DNA of 32,769 bases, taken from positions 1-32,769 of the forward strand of contig SIBG01000045.1 in the NCBI GenBank assembly GCA_009695305.1, read 5' to 3'. This DNA is from Opitutus sp. Lineage in GTDB: Bacteria > Verrucomicrobiota > Verrucomicrobiia > Opitutales > Opitutaceae. Made by a program: the position numbers and the translations under genes. Numbering within the stretch: the stretch's first letter is position 1; the number at the start of each line of letters is the position of its first letter. The notes below the pieces were generated by a model. The model saw only the letters and a program-made list of their open reading frames with translations. It was not told where the DNA came from and made no database searches. Positions 26,621 to 32,769 of the stretch are shown in pieces.

Positions 26621-28915
26621 TCACTTTTCCTTCATCACGTAGACGCCGTCCCAGTTTTCCGCCGGTGGCTCGTGTTTGTAGTGCTCGGTGATGTCGAGAT
26701 AGACGAGCGACGGGTTGCTGGAAACGCCGGGAGTCTTGCCCGGGACATTGAACTCCAACTCGCGGCTCTGCGCGAAGAGTGCCAGCGCGCCGTCCCAATC
26801 GCGGGCGTAATATTTCTCCAACCCCTGAGCGAAGACGCCGATGCACTCACGCGTCTGCGTCGTCACGTTTTCCTTCAGGCCGGCGATTTCGTAAATCGGC
26901 ACGGCGGTTGATCGCCCCTTCACCACGATCCGCCCCAGCGGGCGGAAAGCCACGCGATCGCCGCCGTGTTTCTCGCAGGCGAGCTTCGTCGCCTCGGCGC
27001 ACATCGTATAGGCGCCCCAGCTCTTCGCGCCGGACTCCATCCGGGCAGCGAGGTTCACGTTGTCGCCAATCATGGTATAATTAAAACGCGTGCGGCTGCC
27101 CATGTTGCCGATCATGCACACGCCGGAGTTGAGGCCGATGCGCGTCTGCATCTTGTGGACAATCTCGGGCCACTTGCCGGTCTCGGTCTGCCATTTCGTG
27201 CGGAGTTCGCCGAGCTTGAGATGCACGCGCTGGCTGGCGACACACGCGCGCAGCGCATGATCCGACAGCGGGATCGGCGCGCCAAACATCACGACCACGG
27301 CGTCGCCGATGTATTTGTCCAGCGTGCCGCCCTCCTCCTGCACGATGTCGGTGCAAGCGGTGAGGTATTGGTTCATCAGCTCGACCAGCGGGCCCGAGCC
27401 GAGCTTTTCTGAGAACGATGAAAATGACTGAATGTCGCTAAAGTAGGCGGTGATTTCATCATCGTGCCCGCCGAGTTGGGGGTCGTCGCCCGATTCGACC
27501 ATGCGGCTGACGAGCTCCGGCGAAACGTAGGCGCCGAACATCCCCTTGATGCGACCCTTTTGTTTCTCCTCCTCGATCAGCTGCCAGATGATGGTGCCAA
27601 AGCTCGTGCTCAACGCCGCCCCGAGCGGCGCGGCCATCGGCAGCACGAGGTGGTGGTGCGCAAACAGCCAGAAAGCCAGGAACACGTAGGCGGTCAGCAA
27701 TAGCGCCGCGGTATGTTTCGACAGCGCGCCCTTCACTCCGCCCGCCGCGACGAAAGCGCTGACCAAGACCGTCAGCACCATCACCACCAAATAGTCCAAC
27801 CAGGCCACCCCATACCACGTGGGAAAATGGTTCAAAAACTGACCGGAAACGATGGTCTTGAGCAAATTACCATGGACGCTGACCTTTGGCACCGAGTGAA
27901 CGTCGAGTGAGGTGGGCGCCAGATCCTGGAACAGCGGATCGACCGGCCCGATGAGCACAACGGCATCCTTAAATTCGGGTTGCGCGAAAAAATCCTTGCC
28001 CGCTTTCTTCTCCTCGGGATCGGAGGAGTTCACCGCGTCGGCGTATTTGAAGACCGTCGAAAACTCCACGAGCGTCGTCAGCGGCGATTCCCAATGGGTG
28101 AACCAGTTGATTTCGAGCAACTGCCCCGCGTGCAGCGGCACGGATGTTTTCACGGTGCCGTCGGTCTGGACAAAATCGAGATGATCGCCACGCACCTTGA
28201 GCGAGCCCGGTGGCAGCCCCCAGTAGAGCCGCGCCAGTTCAAAGGCCATGTGGTAATAGGTGCGGCCAGTATTGTTCGGCGCCCACGCCGGCACGAGGCG
28301 CGTGCCATTGTCGATGGTGTCGATCAGCCCAACGAAGGGCGGATTGTAGAAGATCCGCTGGGCCGGATCCGGGGTGCGCTTAAACGCTGGAATCTCCGGC
28401 GGCTCGATGTCTTCGAGTCGGCGAGTTTCGCCAGCAACGAGCGATAACGCCCGCTCTTTTTCGTGGCCGTTGATGTCGAGAAATCTCCACCCGGCGTAGG
28501 CCGCGGCGAGCACGACGGGCGGTTCCTTGAACAGAGCGCGCCCAAACTCGGCGTTACCCTCGACGAGTTTTTTCCGGTCCACCGATTCGGATATACCCAA
28601 ATCAGAAAAAACAAAATCGAAGCCCACCGCCTTCGCCTTCCCTTCGTTGACGAGCGCCAAGGCTACCCGCGAGAAATACATCCGGCTCCACGGCCAGCCA
28701 CCGATCTCGCTTAACGACAGCGAATCAACGTTCACATATACCACCTTGATGGGTGCCTCGATCTCGCCGCGGTATTGGAAGCGCCAGTCGAGGAGCTTGT
28801 TTTCCAAAAAGGCCAGCCAGCCGAACTGGCTCAGCACACACCAAAGTGCGGGAACGGGCAGGAGCAGCAGCCAGCGGAGGGAGAACAGCGAGGTCGCCTT
28901 CTTGTTCGATGCCAT
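26621..28915 (-). CDS. CHASE2-domain class III adenylate cyclase
   Basis: 764 residues. Order: an N-terminal membrane helix (WLLLLPVPALWCVLSQFGWLA region), a periplasmic CHASE2 sensor domain (ENKLLDWRFQYRG, then IGGWPWSRMYFSRVALALV) reaching to about 350, three hydrophobic helices near 374-440, and a class III cyclase domain near 480-690. Catalytic residues are visible: metal Asp494 in YFSDIQSFSS, Asp538 with Lys534 in TLDKYIGDAVVVMFG, and Asn621/Arg625 in NVNLAARMES. A TPR-like tail follows. It should make cAMP from ATP in response to an outside signal. The first Met of the frame is ten codons further up; ATG 28915 was chosen because it starts near the helix. It follows a FecR-domain gene on the same strand. 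Confidence 0.9.
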   Translation of the reverse strand: MASNKKATSLFSLRWLLLLPVPALWCVLSQFGWLAFLENKLLDWRFQYRGEIEAPIKVVYVNVDSLSLSEIGGWPWSRMYFSRVALALVNEGKAKAVGFDFVFSDLGISESVDRKKLVEGNAEFGRALFKEPPVVLAAAYAGWRFLDINGHEKERALSLVAGETRRLEDIEPPEIPAFKRTPDPAQRIFYNPPFVGLIDTIDNGTRLVPAWAPNNTGRTYYHMAFELARLYWGLPPGSLKVRGDHLDFVQTDGTVKTSVPLHAGQLLEINWFTHWESPLTTLVEFSTVFKYADAVNSSDPEEKKAGKDFFAQPEFKDAVVLIGPVDPLFQDLAPTSLDVHSVPKVSVHGNLLKTIVSGQFLNHFPTWYGVAWLDYLVVMVLTVLVSAFVAAGGVKGALSKHTAALLLTAYVFLAFWLFAHHHLVLPMAAPLGAALSTSFGTIIWQLIEEEKQKGRIKGMFGAYVSPELVSRMVESGDDPQLGGHDDEITAYFSDIQSFSSFSEKLGSGPLVELMNQYLTACTDIVQEEGGTLDKYIGDAVVVMFGAPIPLSDHALRACVASQRVHLKLGELRTKWQTETGKWPEIVHKMQTRIGLNSGVCMIGNMGSRTRFNYTMIGDNVNLAARMESGAKSWGAYTMCAEATKLACEKHGGDRVAFRPLGRIVVKGRSTAVPIYEIAGLKENVTTQTRECIGVFAQGLEKYYARDWDGALALFAQSRELEFNVPGKTPGVSSNPSLVYLDITEHYKHEPPAENWDGVYVMKEK

Positions 28916-28981
28916 CGCGGGCAAACTACGTCTCTCCGCCGGCAAACGGAAGCAGATTTACCGACCACCGCCATAAACGAA

Positions 28982-29011
28982 CCAGCCCGGTCTCGGTGGA
29001 GACCAGGCTGG
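28982..29011 (-). terminator. Hairpin between the FecR-domain gene and the cyclase gene
   Basis: CCAGCC-GGTCTC at 28982-28994 (one C bulged) pairs with GAGACC-GGCTGG at 28999-29011 around loop GGTG. Read on the minus strand it is followed by TTCGTTTA, a weak T-rich tail. It probably limits read-through from the FecR-domain gene into the cyclase gene. Confidence 0.55.
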
Positions 29012-29039
29012 GCAAAAAAACTACCTGACGGATTCAGCT

Positions 29040-30596
29040 CTAGCCGCCGGGATTAGTCACGCGCGGAGTATTCGTTTGCGCGGGCGGTGGTGTAACCGTC
29101 GGCTTGGCGGCGGTAGGAGTCGGCGTCGGAGTCGGAGTCGGAGTCGGCGCCGGAGTCGTCGCTGGGGTCGTCGCTCGGGTCGTCGCTGGGGTCGTCGCTG
29201 GGGTCGTCGCTGGGGTCGTCGCTGGGGTCGTCGCTGGGGTCGTCGCTCGGGTCGTCGCTGGGGTCGTCGCTGGAGTCGTCGCTGGGGTCGTCGCTGGGGT
29301 CGTCGCTGGAGTCGTCGCTGGAGTCGTCGCTGGAGTCGTCGCTGGGGTCGTCGCTGGGGTCGTCGCTGGAGTCGTCGCTGGAGTCGTCGCTGGAGTCGTC
29401 GCTGGGGTCGTCGCTGGGGTCGTCGCTGGGGTCGTCGCTGGGGTCGTCGCTGGAGTCGTCGCTGGAGTCGTCGCTGGAGTCGTCGCTGGAGTCGTCGCTG
29501 GAGTCGTCGCTGGAGTCGTCGCCGGGGTCGTCGCTGGAGTCGTCGCTGGAGTCGTCGCTGGAGTCGTCGCTGGAGTCGTCGCCGGGGTCGTCGCTGGAGT
29601 CGTAGCCGGAGTCGTCTCCGGAGTCGTAGCCGGGGTTGTCGCCGGGGTTGTCGCCGGGGTTTTCGCTGGAGTCGCCGTCGGCGTAAATGTTACCGTCGCA
29701 GCGACGACCGCGATGGCCTGCGCTTGCTGGACGACCGCTGCCTGTGTCACCGCGCTGATGGGCACGGTGGCAGCCACCGTCGGCGGGAGCGTCACCGTGA
29801 CGACGCCGGTCGTCGCATTCGTGTTCACCGTAACGTTGACGATGACCTCCTGGCCGCCTCCGACTGACAAACCGCCTCCGCCCCCGGTGCCGGTGCCACC
29901 GGTGCCGGTTCCGCCCGTGCCCGTGCCACCGGTGCCCGTGCCGCCTGCGGCAGCGGCGCCGCCGGTGCCCGTGCCTCCGGCGGCAGCGGCACCGCCGGTG
30001 CCACCCTGACCCGGCTGTTGAAAATTGACGCTGCCCTCCACGGTGCTGAGCGAGAAAAACGCGAGGCCCGTGCCACTCGGTCGAAATACAATGCGGAAAG
30101 TGGTGCCACGGATACCGGCGGCGCCGACGGGCGTTTCGACCGTAAAGCGCGAGCCTTTGTCGTGCTTCAAGTGCTTGACCTGACCGACAAGTTCACCGCG
30201 GTTCAGTCGGAGTTTCGTTTGGGACGTCGTAGGCTCATCGGCCAGACTGGCAATATTAATCGTGGTCGGGAACGGATCCTGCGTAAATTCTTCAACCACG
30301 AGCACCGAGTCCGCGCCTAATTGCGTGGTGGCGCCATTGGAAAATACGAGGACCACGCTGGAGTTGATCGCCGTGTTGACCGTGGCCGACTGCGGCACGA
30401 GTGCGCCATTTGTGAGAGGCGCAACCGTTCCATCGACACTCATGGTCACGGTGCCGGTGACTTTGGCGGCCTGAATTTGAGCGTTCTGCATCGCCGGATC
30501 CGCGGGGGCCGGCACGGTCGCCGGAGTTTGGCCGCGAAGGGAAACGAGCGCGCCGAACGCGAAAAGCATCAACCAGAACGATATTCTTTTGTGCAT
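29040..30596 (-). CDS. Secreted FecR-domain protein with a long (PATT)n mucin-like repeat
   Basis: 518 residues. A Sec signal (MHKRISFWLMLFAFGALVSL) is followed by a FecR-type domain at about 45-175 (VFSNGATTQLGADSVLVVEE, LRLNRGELVGQVKHL, FTVETPVGAAGIRGTTFRI). Next are a Gly/Thr/Ala-rich spacer (195-248, GGTGTGGTGTGG), a Val/Thr-rich beta stretch (250-305), about 43 copies of Pro-Ala-Thr-Thr (311 to about 482) and a short PTPTPT tail with no anchor motif. FecR domains without a sigma-factor partner are usually periplasmic or surface proteins of unknown role. The repeat looks like an O-glycosylation target. It starts 13 bases after the ligase gene; AGGA about 10 bases upstream of the ATG is the best Shine-Dalgarno-like site in the window. 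Confidence 0.88.
   Translation of the reverse strand: MHKRISFWLMLFAFGALVSLRGQTPATVPAPADPAMQNAQIQAAKVTGTVTMSVDGTVAPLTNGALVPQSATVNTAINSSVVLVFSNGATTQLGADSVLVVEEFTQDPFPTTINIASLADEPTTSQTKLRLNRGELVGQVKHLKHDKGSRFTVETPVGAAGIRGTTFRIVFRPSGTGLAFFSLSTVEGSVNFQQPGQGGTGGAAAAGGTGTGGAAAAGGTGTGGTGTGGTGTGGTGTGGGGGLSVGGGQEVIVNVTVNTNATTGVVTVTLPPTVAATVPISAVTQAAVVQQAQAIAVVAATVTFTPTATPAKTPATTPATTPATTPETTPATTPATTPATTPATTPATTPATTPATTPATTPATTPATTPATTPATTPATTPATTPATTPATTPATTPATTPATTPATTPATTPATTPATTPATTPATTPATTPATTPATTPATTPATTRATTPATTPATTPATTPATTPATTRATTPATTPAPTPTPTPTPTPTAAKPTVTPPPAQTNTPRVTNPGG
29155..29670. repeat. 12-bp tandem repeat array (about 43 units)
   Basis: The plus-strand unit is GTCGTCGCTGGG/A, repeated with few changes from 29155 to 29670. 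On the coding (minus) strand it reads Pro-Ala-Thr-Thr. Most variants are synonymous (ACC or ACT for Thr, CCA or CCG for Pro); rare ones change Pro to Arg (two units) or Ala to Glu (one unit). A higher-order 60-bp period is present: 29281-29340 and 29341-29400 are identical. The last units near 29599-29670 are the most diverged. Confidence 0.97.
29868..30012. repeat. Gly-Thr-Gly simple repeat in the FecR-domain gene
   Basis: A GC-rich imperfect repeat of GGTGCCGGT-type units encodes GGTGTGG and GGAAAAGG runs between the FecR domain and the Val/Thr-rich stretch. Two copies of a segment encoding GGTGTGGAAAAGG-like sequence are visible. It is less regular than the 12-bp array and probably forms a flexible linker. 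Confidence 0.75.
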
Positions 30597-30609
30597 GGGG
30601 AGTTCCTAG

Positions 30610-32514
30610 TTACGGCGCTTTTGAGCTAATCGCCAAATGTTGGCGCAAAGCTATGGCCGCGTTGTTTCCGGGGTCAAGTCGCAAACAAAAGTTCAACGCT
30701 GCGTCGGCCATGCCGCGCTCCTGCGGCTTGAGGCTGAGATGATAAGCATAGTAATACCAAGTCTTCCCAAGCTGCGGACTGAGTGAAATCGCCTGCGTGA
30801 AATCGCTCCCCGCTTCCAACCAGCGGTCCTGCATGTCCCGGGCCACACCGCGACGAATCCAAAACTCAGCCGCCACGACGCTCCGCGCGAGGGCGCGCTC
30901 GGCCGCCGCCTCCGCCGCTTGTCCGAGCTCCACCGTCCGCGCCGGCTCGACATGCGCCCAAAGCGACGCGGCATAGGCGACATCCGCCCACGCTTGAGCA
31001 TTGGTCGGGTCGAGCGTCACGGCACGAGCCAGATCGGTGCGCACGTCAGCCAGCGTCGTCCGATAGGCCACGGCGGCAGGCGGCTCGAGCGCGAGACCGC
31101 CGATGGCTCGATCGGCCCGATAGCGCAGCGCTTCGGCGCGAAAAAGCGGGACACTCCAACGCACCGACCCAAGCAGCACGACCACCGCCACCACCGCGGC
31201 GACGGAGCGCGCGGCCGGCGATCGACCGCCGTCACGGTCAGCCGGCCAGGCGCGCTGCACGATCAGCGCCGCAACCGTGGCAAACGCCAGCGCCAGCGCC
31301 GGAATCTTGAAATGAAAGTCCACAAAAAGCTGGAGCGCAAACGCCAGCGCACCGATCGCCAGCGCCGTGGTAAAGGCCGGCGAATCGTGCCAGTCGCACG
31401 CCGGGTCAGCCGGCTCGCGGCGGCGCCCGCGGCAGCGCCAGGCGATCACGCCCCCCGCGCCAAATAACAGACCGAACCCGACCGCCCCGTAATCGCTCAG
31501 CGTGTTGAGGTATTCGTTGTGGGCCCATTGCGGCTCCGTGTGGAAGAGCTCGGGGCGATACTTTTCGAAGAGGATGTTGTAGCTGCCTGCGCCGGTGCCC
31601 AGCACGGGATGCTCGCGGAAAAGCTGCCAGGCTCCGCGCCACATGATTGGCCGGCTCAACTCGCCGGAGTCGTGCACGAGATGCCTCAGTCGGTCGCGAA
31701 TTTTCGGCGACAGCGCGTAGAGCAGACCGCCCGCCAGCATGACCGCGCCGAGCACCGCCCCGGCGATCCCAATCCGCCGCGACCAACCCCACCGCGCGTT
31801 GGTGAGCGGCCAGACCACCAGCGCCAGCGCGAGGCCCAGCCATGCGCCCCGACTGATCGTAAGCACGAGTCCAAATCCCATGATCCCTCCCAGCACGCCA
31901 AACGACCAGCGCGAGGCGACACTCGCCTGCTGGCGAAAGGCCCGCGCGCCGATCGGTGGAATGAGCAAAAGCAGGAACGCCGCCAGACTGTTCGGGATGC
32001 CAAACGACCCGCTCGCCCGGCTGCGAAACTGCGGCTCCTGCAGCCGACCGAGCATAAGCCAATCCGGTTTCACGAAATGCTGATACCAGGCCAGCGCGAC
32101 CACGATGACGCCCAGCGTGACGAGCGTGCCAAATAACACGCGGCGCGGCGCGGCGGAATGCACCCCGTTCAGCACGACCCAGAACACGGCGATCATCTCC
32201 GCCCAGCCAAACCAATCGCGCCAGCCGAGCCAACCCACGGGCGTGACCCAAAGCACGTTGGCTGCCGCGTAAAGCAGGAACGGCAGCAACAGCCAGCCCG
32301 CCGGGTGCGCCTGGATCGCCGCGTCGTTTTTTTCAAAAACTTGGGCGGCAAAATGCAACGCCAGCAGCAGCCCGGTCAGCGCGCTCGTCACAATCATGGT
32401 CTCAGGCCGGTAGCCGCCCAGGCACAGCGTCGTCCACGCCAGATTGGCCGCGAGCAACACGGTTTGCATCCACTCCCAAATGGAAACGCGGGAGATGGTG
32501 GGCGGGGCGGACAT
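30610..32514 (-). CDS. O-antigen ligase / Wzy_C-family membrane protein with TPR-like tail
   Basis: 634 residues with roughly 12 or more hydrophobic helices to about residue 450, then a soluble TPR-like region at about 500-634 (TNAQAWADVAYAASLW, AEFWIRRGVARDMQDRWLEA). Family motifs: RASGSFGIPNSLAAF near 166-180, SRGAW near 221-225, and HPVLGTGAGSYN with the large periplasmic loop ending AHNEYLNTLSDYGAVGFGL (candidate catalytic His332). Members join a lipid-linked glycan to lipid A (WaaL), polymerise O-units (Wzy) or transfer glycans to protein Ser/Thr (PglL). ATG 32514 is the first Met in good context. It is the first gene of a two-gene unit with the FecR protein. Confidence 0.87.
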   Translation of the reverse strand: MSAPPTISRVSIWEWMQTVLLAANLAWTTLCLGGYRPETMIVTSALTGLLLALHFAAQVFEKNDAAIQAHPAGWLLLPFLLYAAANVLWVTPVGWLGWRDWFGWAEMIAVFWVVLNGVHSAAPRRVLFGTLVTLGVIVVALAWYQHFVKPDWLMLGRLQEPQFRSRASGSFGIPNSLAAFLLLLIPPIGARAFRQQASVASRWSFGVLGGIMGFGLVLTISRGAWLGLALALVVWPLTNARWGWSRRIGIAGAVLGAVMLAGGLLYALSPKIRDRLRHLVHDSGELSRPIMWRGAWQLFREHPVLGTGAGSYNILFEKYRPELFHTEPQWAHNEYLNTLSDYGAVGFGLLFGAGGVIAWRCRGRRREPADPACDWHDSPAFTTALAIGALAFALQLFVDFHFKIPALALAFATVAALIVQRAWPADRDGGRSPAARSVAAVVAVVVLLGSVRWSVPLFRAEALRYRADRAIGGLALEPPAAVAYRTTLADVRTDLARAVTLDPTNAQAWADVAYAASLWAHVEPARTVELGQAAEAAAERALARSVVAAEFWIRRGVARDMQDRWLEAGSDFTQAISLSPQLGKTWYYYAYHLSLKPQERGMADAALNFCLRLDPGNNAAIALRQHLAISSKAP

Positions 32515-32577
32515 GAGTTGGACGCGGACGAGCCGCCGCGTCCGGACTTTGCAGAGGCACGGCCCTGCTCCGAGCAT

Positions 32578-32610
32578 AAAAAAACGCCACCCCGCAAGGG
32601 ATGGCGTTTT
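32578..32610. terminator. Hairpin terminator upstream of the O-antigen-ligase-like gene
   Basis: AAAACGCCA at 32581-32589 pairs with TGGCGTTTT at 32602-32610. One C-A mismatch is followed by CCC-GCAA-GGG, a GNRA tetraloop stem. A T-run is present on the plus strand and, by symmetry, on the minus strand (TTTTTTT after the stem). It lies between the ligase-like gene and the insertion sequence. It probably ends a minus-strand transcript coming from beyond the IS, whose gene is outside the window. Confidence 0.85.
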
Positions 32611-32623
32611 GAAAACAGTTCCT

Positions 32624-32769
32624 AGCAGCCTGTCGGACTTAGCCTGATACTTGGCCTAATATTTGCTACGCAGAATGATATGACCCGCTACGTGAATATC
32701 GACCGCGACACCCCGCTGCTCCTGCCGCCCGACCTGCGCGACTGGGTGCCGGCGGACCACCTCGTGCAT
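32624..32769 (+). mobile_element. Left end of an insertion sequence (partial)
   Basis: The start of a transposase gene lies 56 bases in from a candidate left terminal sequence (AGCAGCCTGTCGGACTTAGC at 32624-32643) that comes directly after the terminator hairpin. The inverted repeat partner is outside the window, so the exact boundary and target duplication cannot be verified. Confidence 0.5.
32680..32769 (+). CDS. Transposase, N-terminal 30 residues (3' end outside window)
   Basis: From ATG 32680 the frame encodes MTRYVNIDRDTPLLLPPDLR followed by DWVPADHLVH and runs off the edge. This is the typical start of IS1182/IS5-type transposases (VDRDTPxLLPPxLxEWLPxDHLxxF), whose N-terminal domain binds the IS ends. 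The DDE catalytic domain lies beyond the window, so activity cannot be judged. Confidence 0.82.
   Translation, partial: MTRYVNIDRDTPLLLPPDLRDWVPADHLVH

Noticed and set aside
29155..29670. Possible CRISPR array
   Set aside because: The units are 12 bp and contiguous with no unique spacers, and the array is part of a coding frame.
29104..30009. A 301-codon plus-strand frame encoding VAGV repeats across the array
   Set aside because: A 12-bp repeat is a multiple of three, so if one unit lacks stops in a frame the whole array does. Signal peptide and FecR domain are only on the minus strand.

Overview
The window is chromosomal DNA from a GC-rich bacterium. Gene content, protein style and the near-total absence of Shine-Dalgarno sequences fit the Opitutaceae (Verrucomicrobiota). 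That placement is inference, because no rRNA or strain-specific marker is present. Most of the window is housekeeping DNA with compact genes and short spacers, interrupted by palindromic REP-like repeats and one insertion sequence at the right edge.

Layout. 1-485 is the 3' end of leuS. 582-985 holds a truncated REP-associated (IS200-like) transposase followed by three REP-like hairpins. 1001-7337 is an aerobic respiration block: an azurin-like copper lipoprotein on the minus strand, divergent from a caa3-type cytochrome c oxidase cluster (coxB fused to cytochrome c, ctaD, ctaE, ctaF) and a CtaG-like assembly protein. 7403-10622 (minus strand) carries a secreted protein, a lone cyclic-nucleotide-binding protein, cysteine synthase and a metallo-beta-lactamase-fold hydrolase. 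10739-14763 is a chaperone cluster in the order dnaK-groES-groEL, divergent from a stand-alone Lon N-domain protein. A tRNA-Thr(CGU) lies at 15702-15777. Next come a secreted DUF6250-like protein, a GT92-like glycosyltransferase with an SRPBCC protein, queA carrying an in-frame insertion, a YceI protein, a TPR protein, a methyltransferase, accA, a DUF4350-like protein, a YmdB-like phosphoesterase and ilvB.

The right third (26621-32514, all minus strand) is the most unusual part. An O-antigen-ligase/Wzy_C membrane protein with a TPR-like tail is followed after 13 bases by a secreted FecR-domain protein. That protein carries about 43 tandem copies of a 12-bp unit encoding Pro-Ala-Thr-Thr. Beyond a hairpin lies a CHASE2-adenylate cyclase. 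I propose a signalling and surface-glycoprotein module in which the ligase-family enzyme may O-glycosylate the mucin-like repeat, and the cyclase makes cAMP that could be read by cNMP-binding proteins such as the one at 8043-8393. This is a hypothesis. The window ends inside a transposase gene at 32680.
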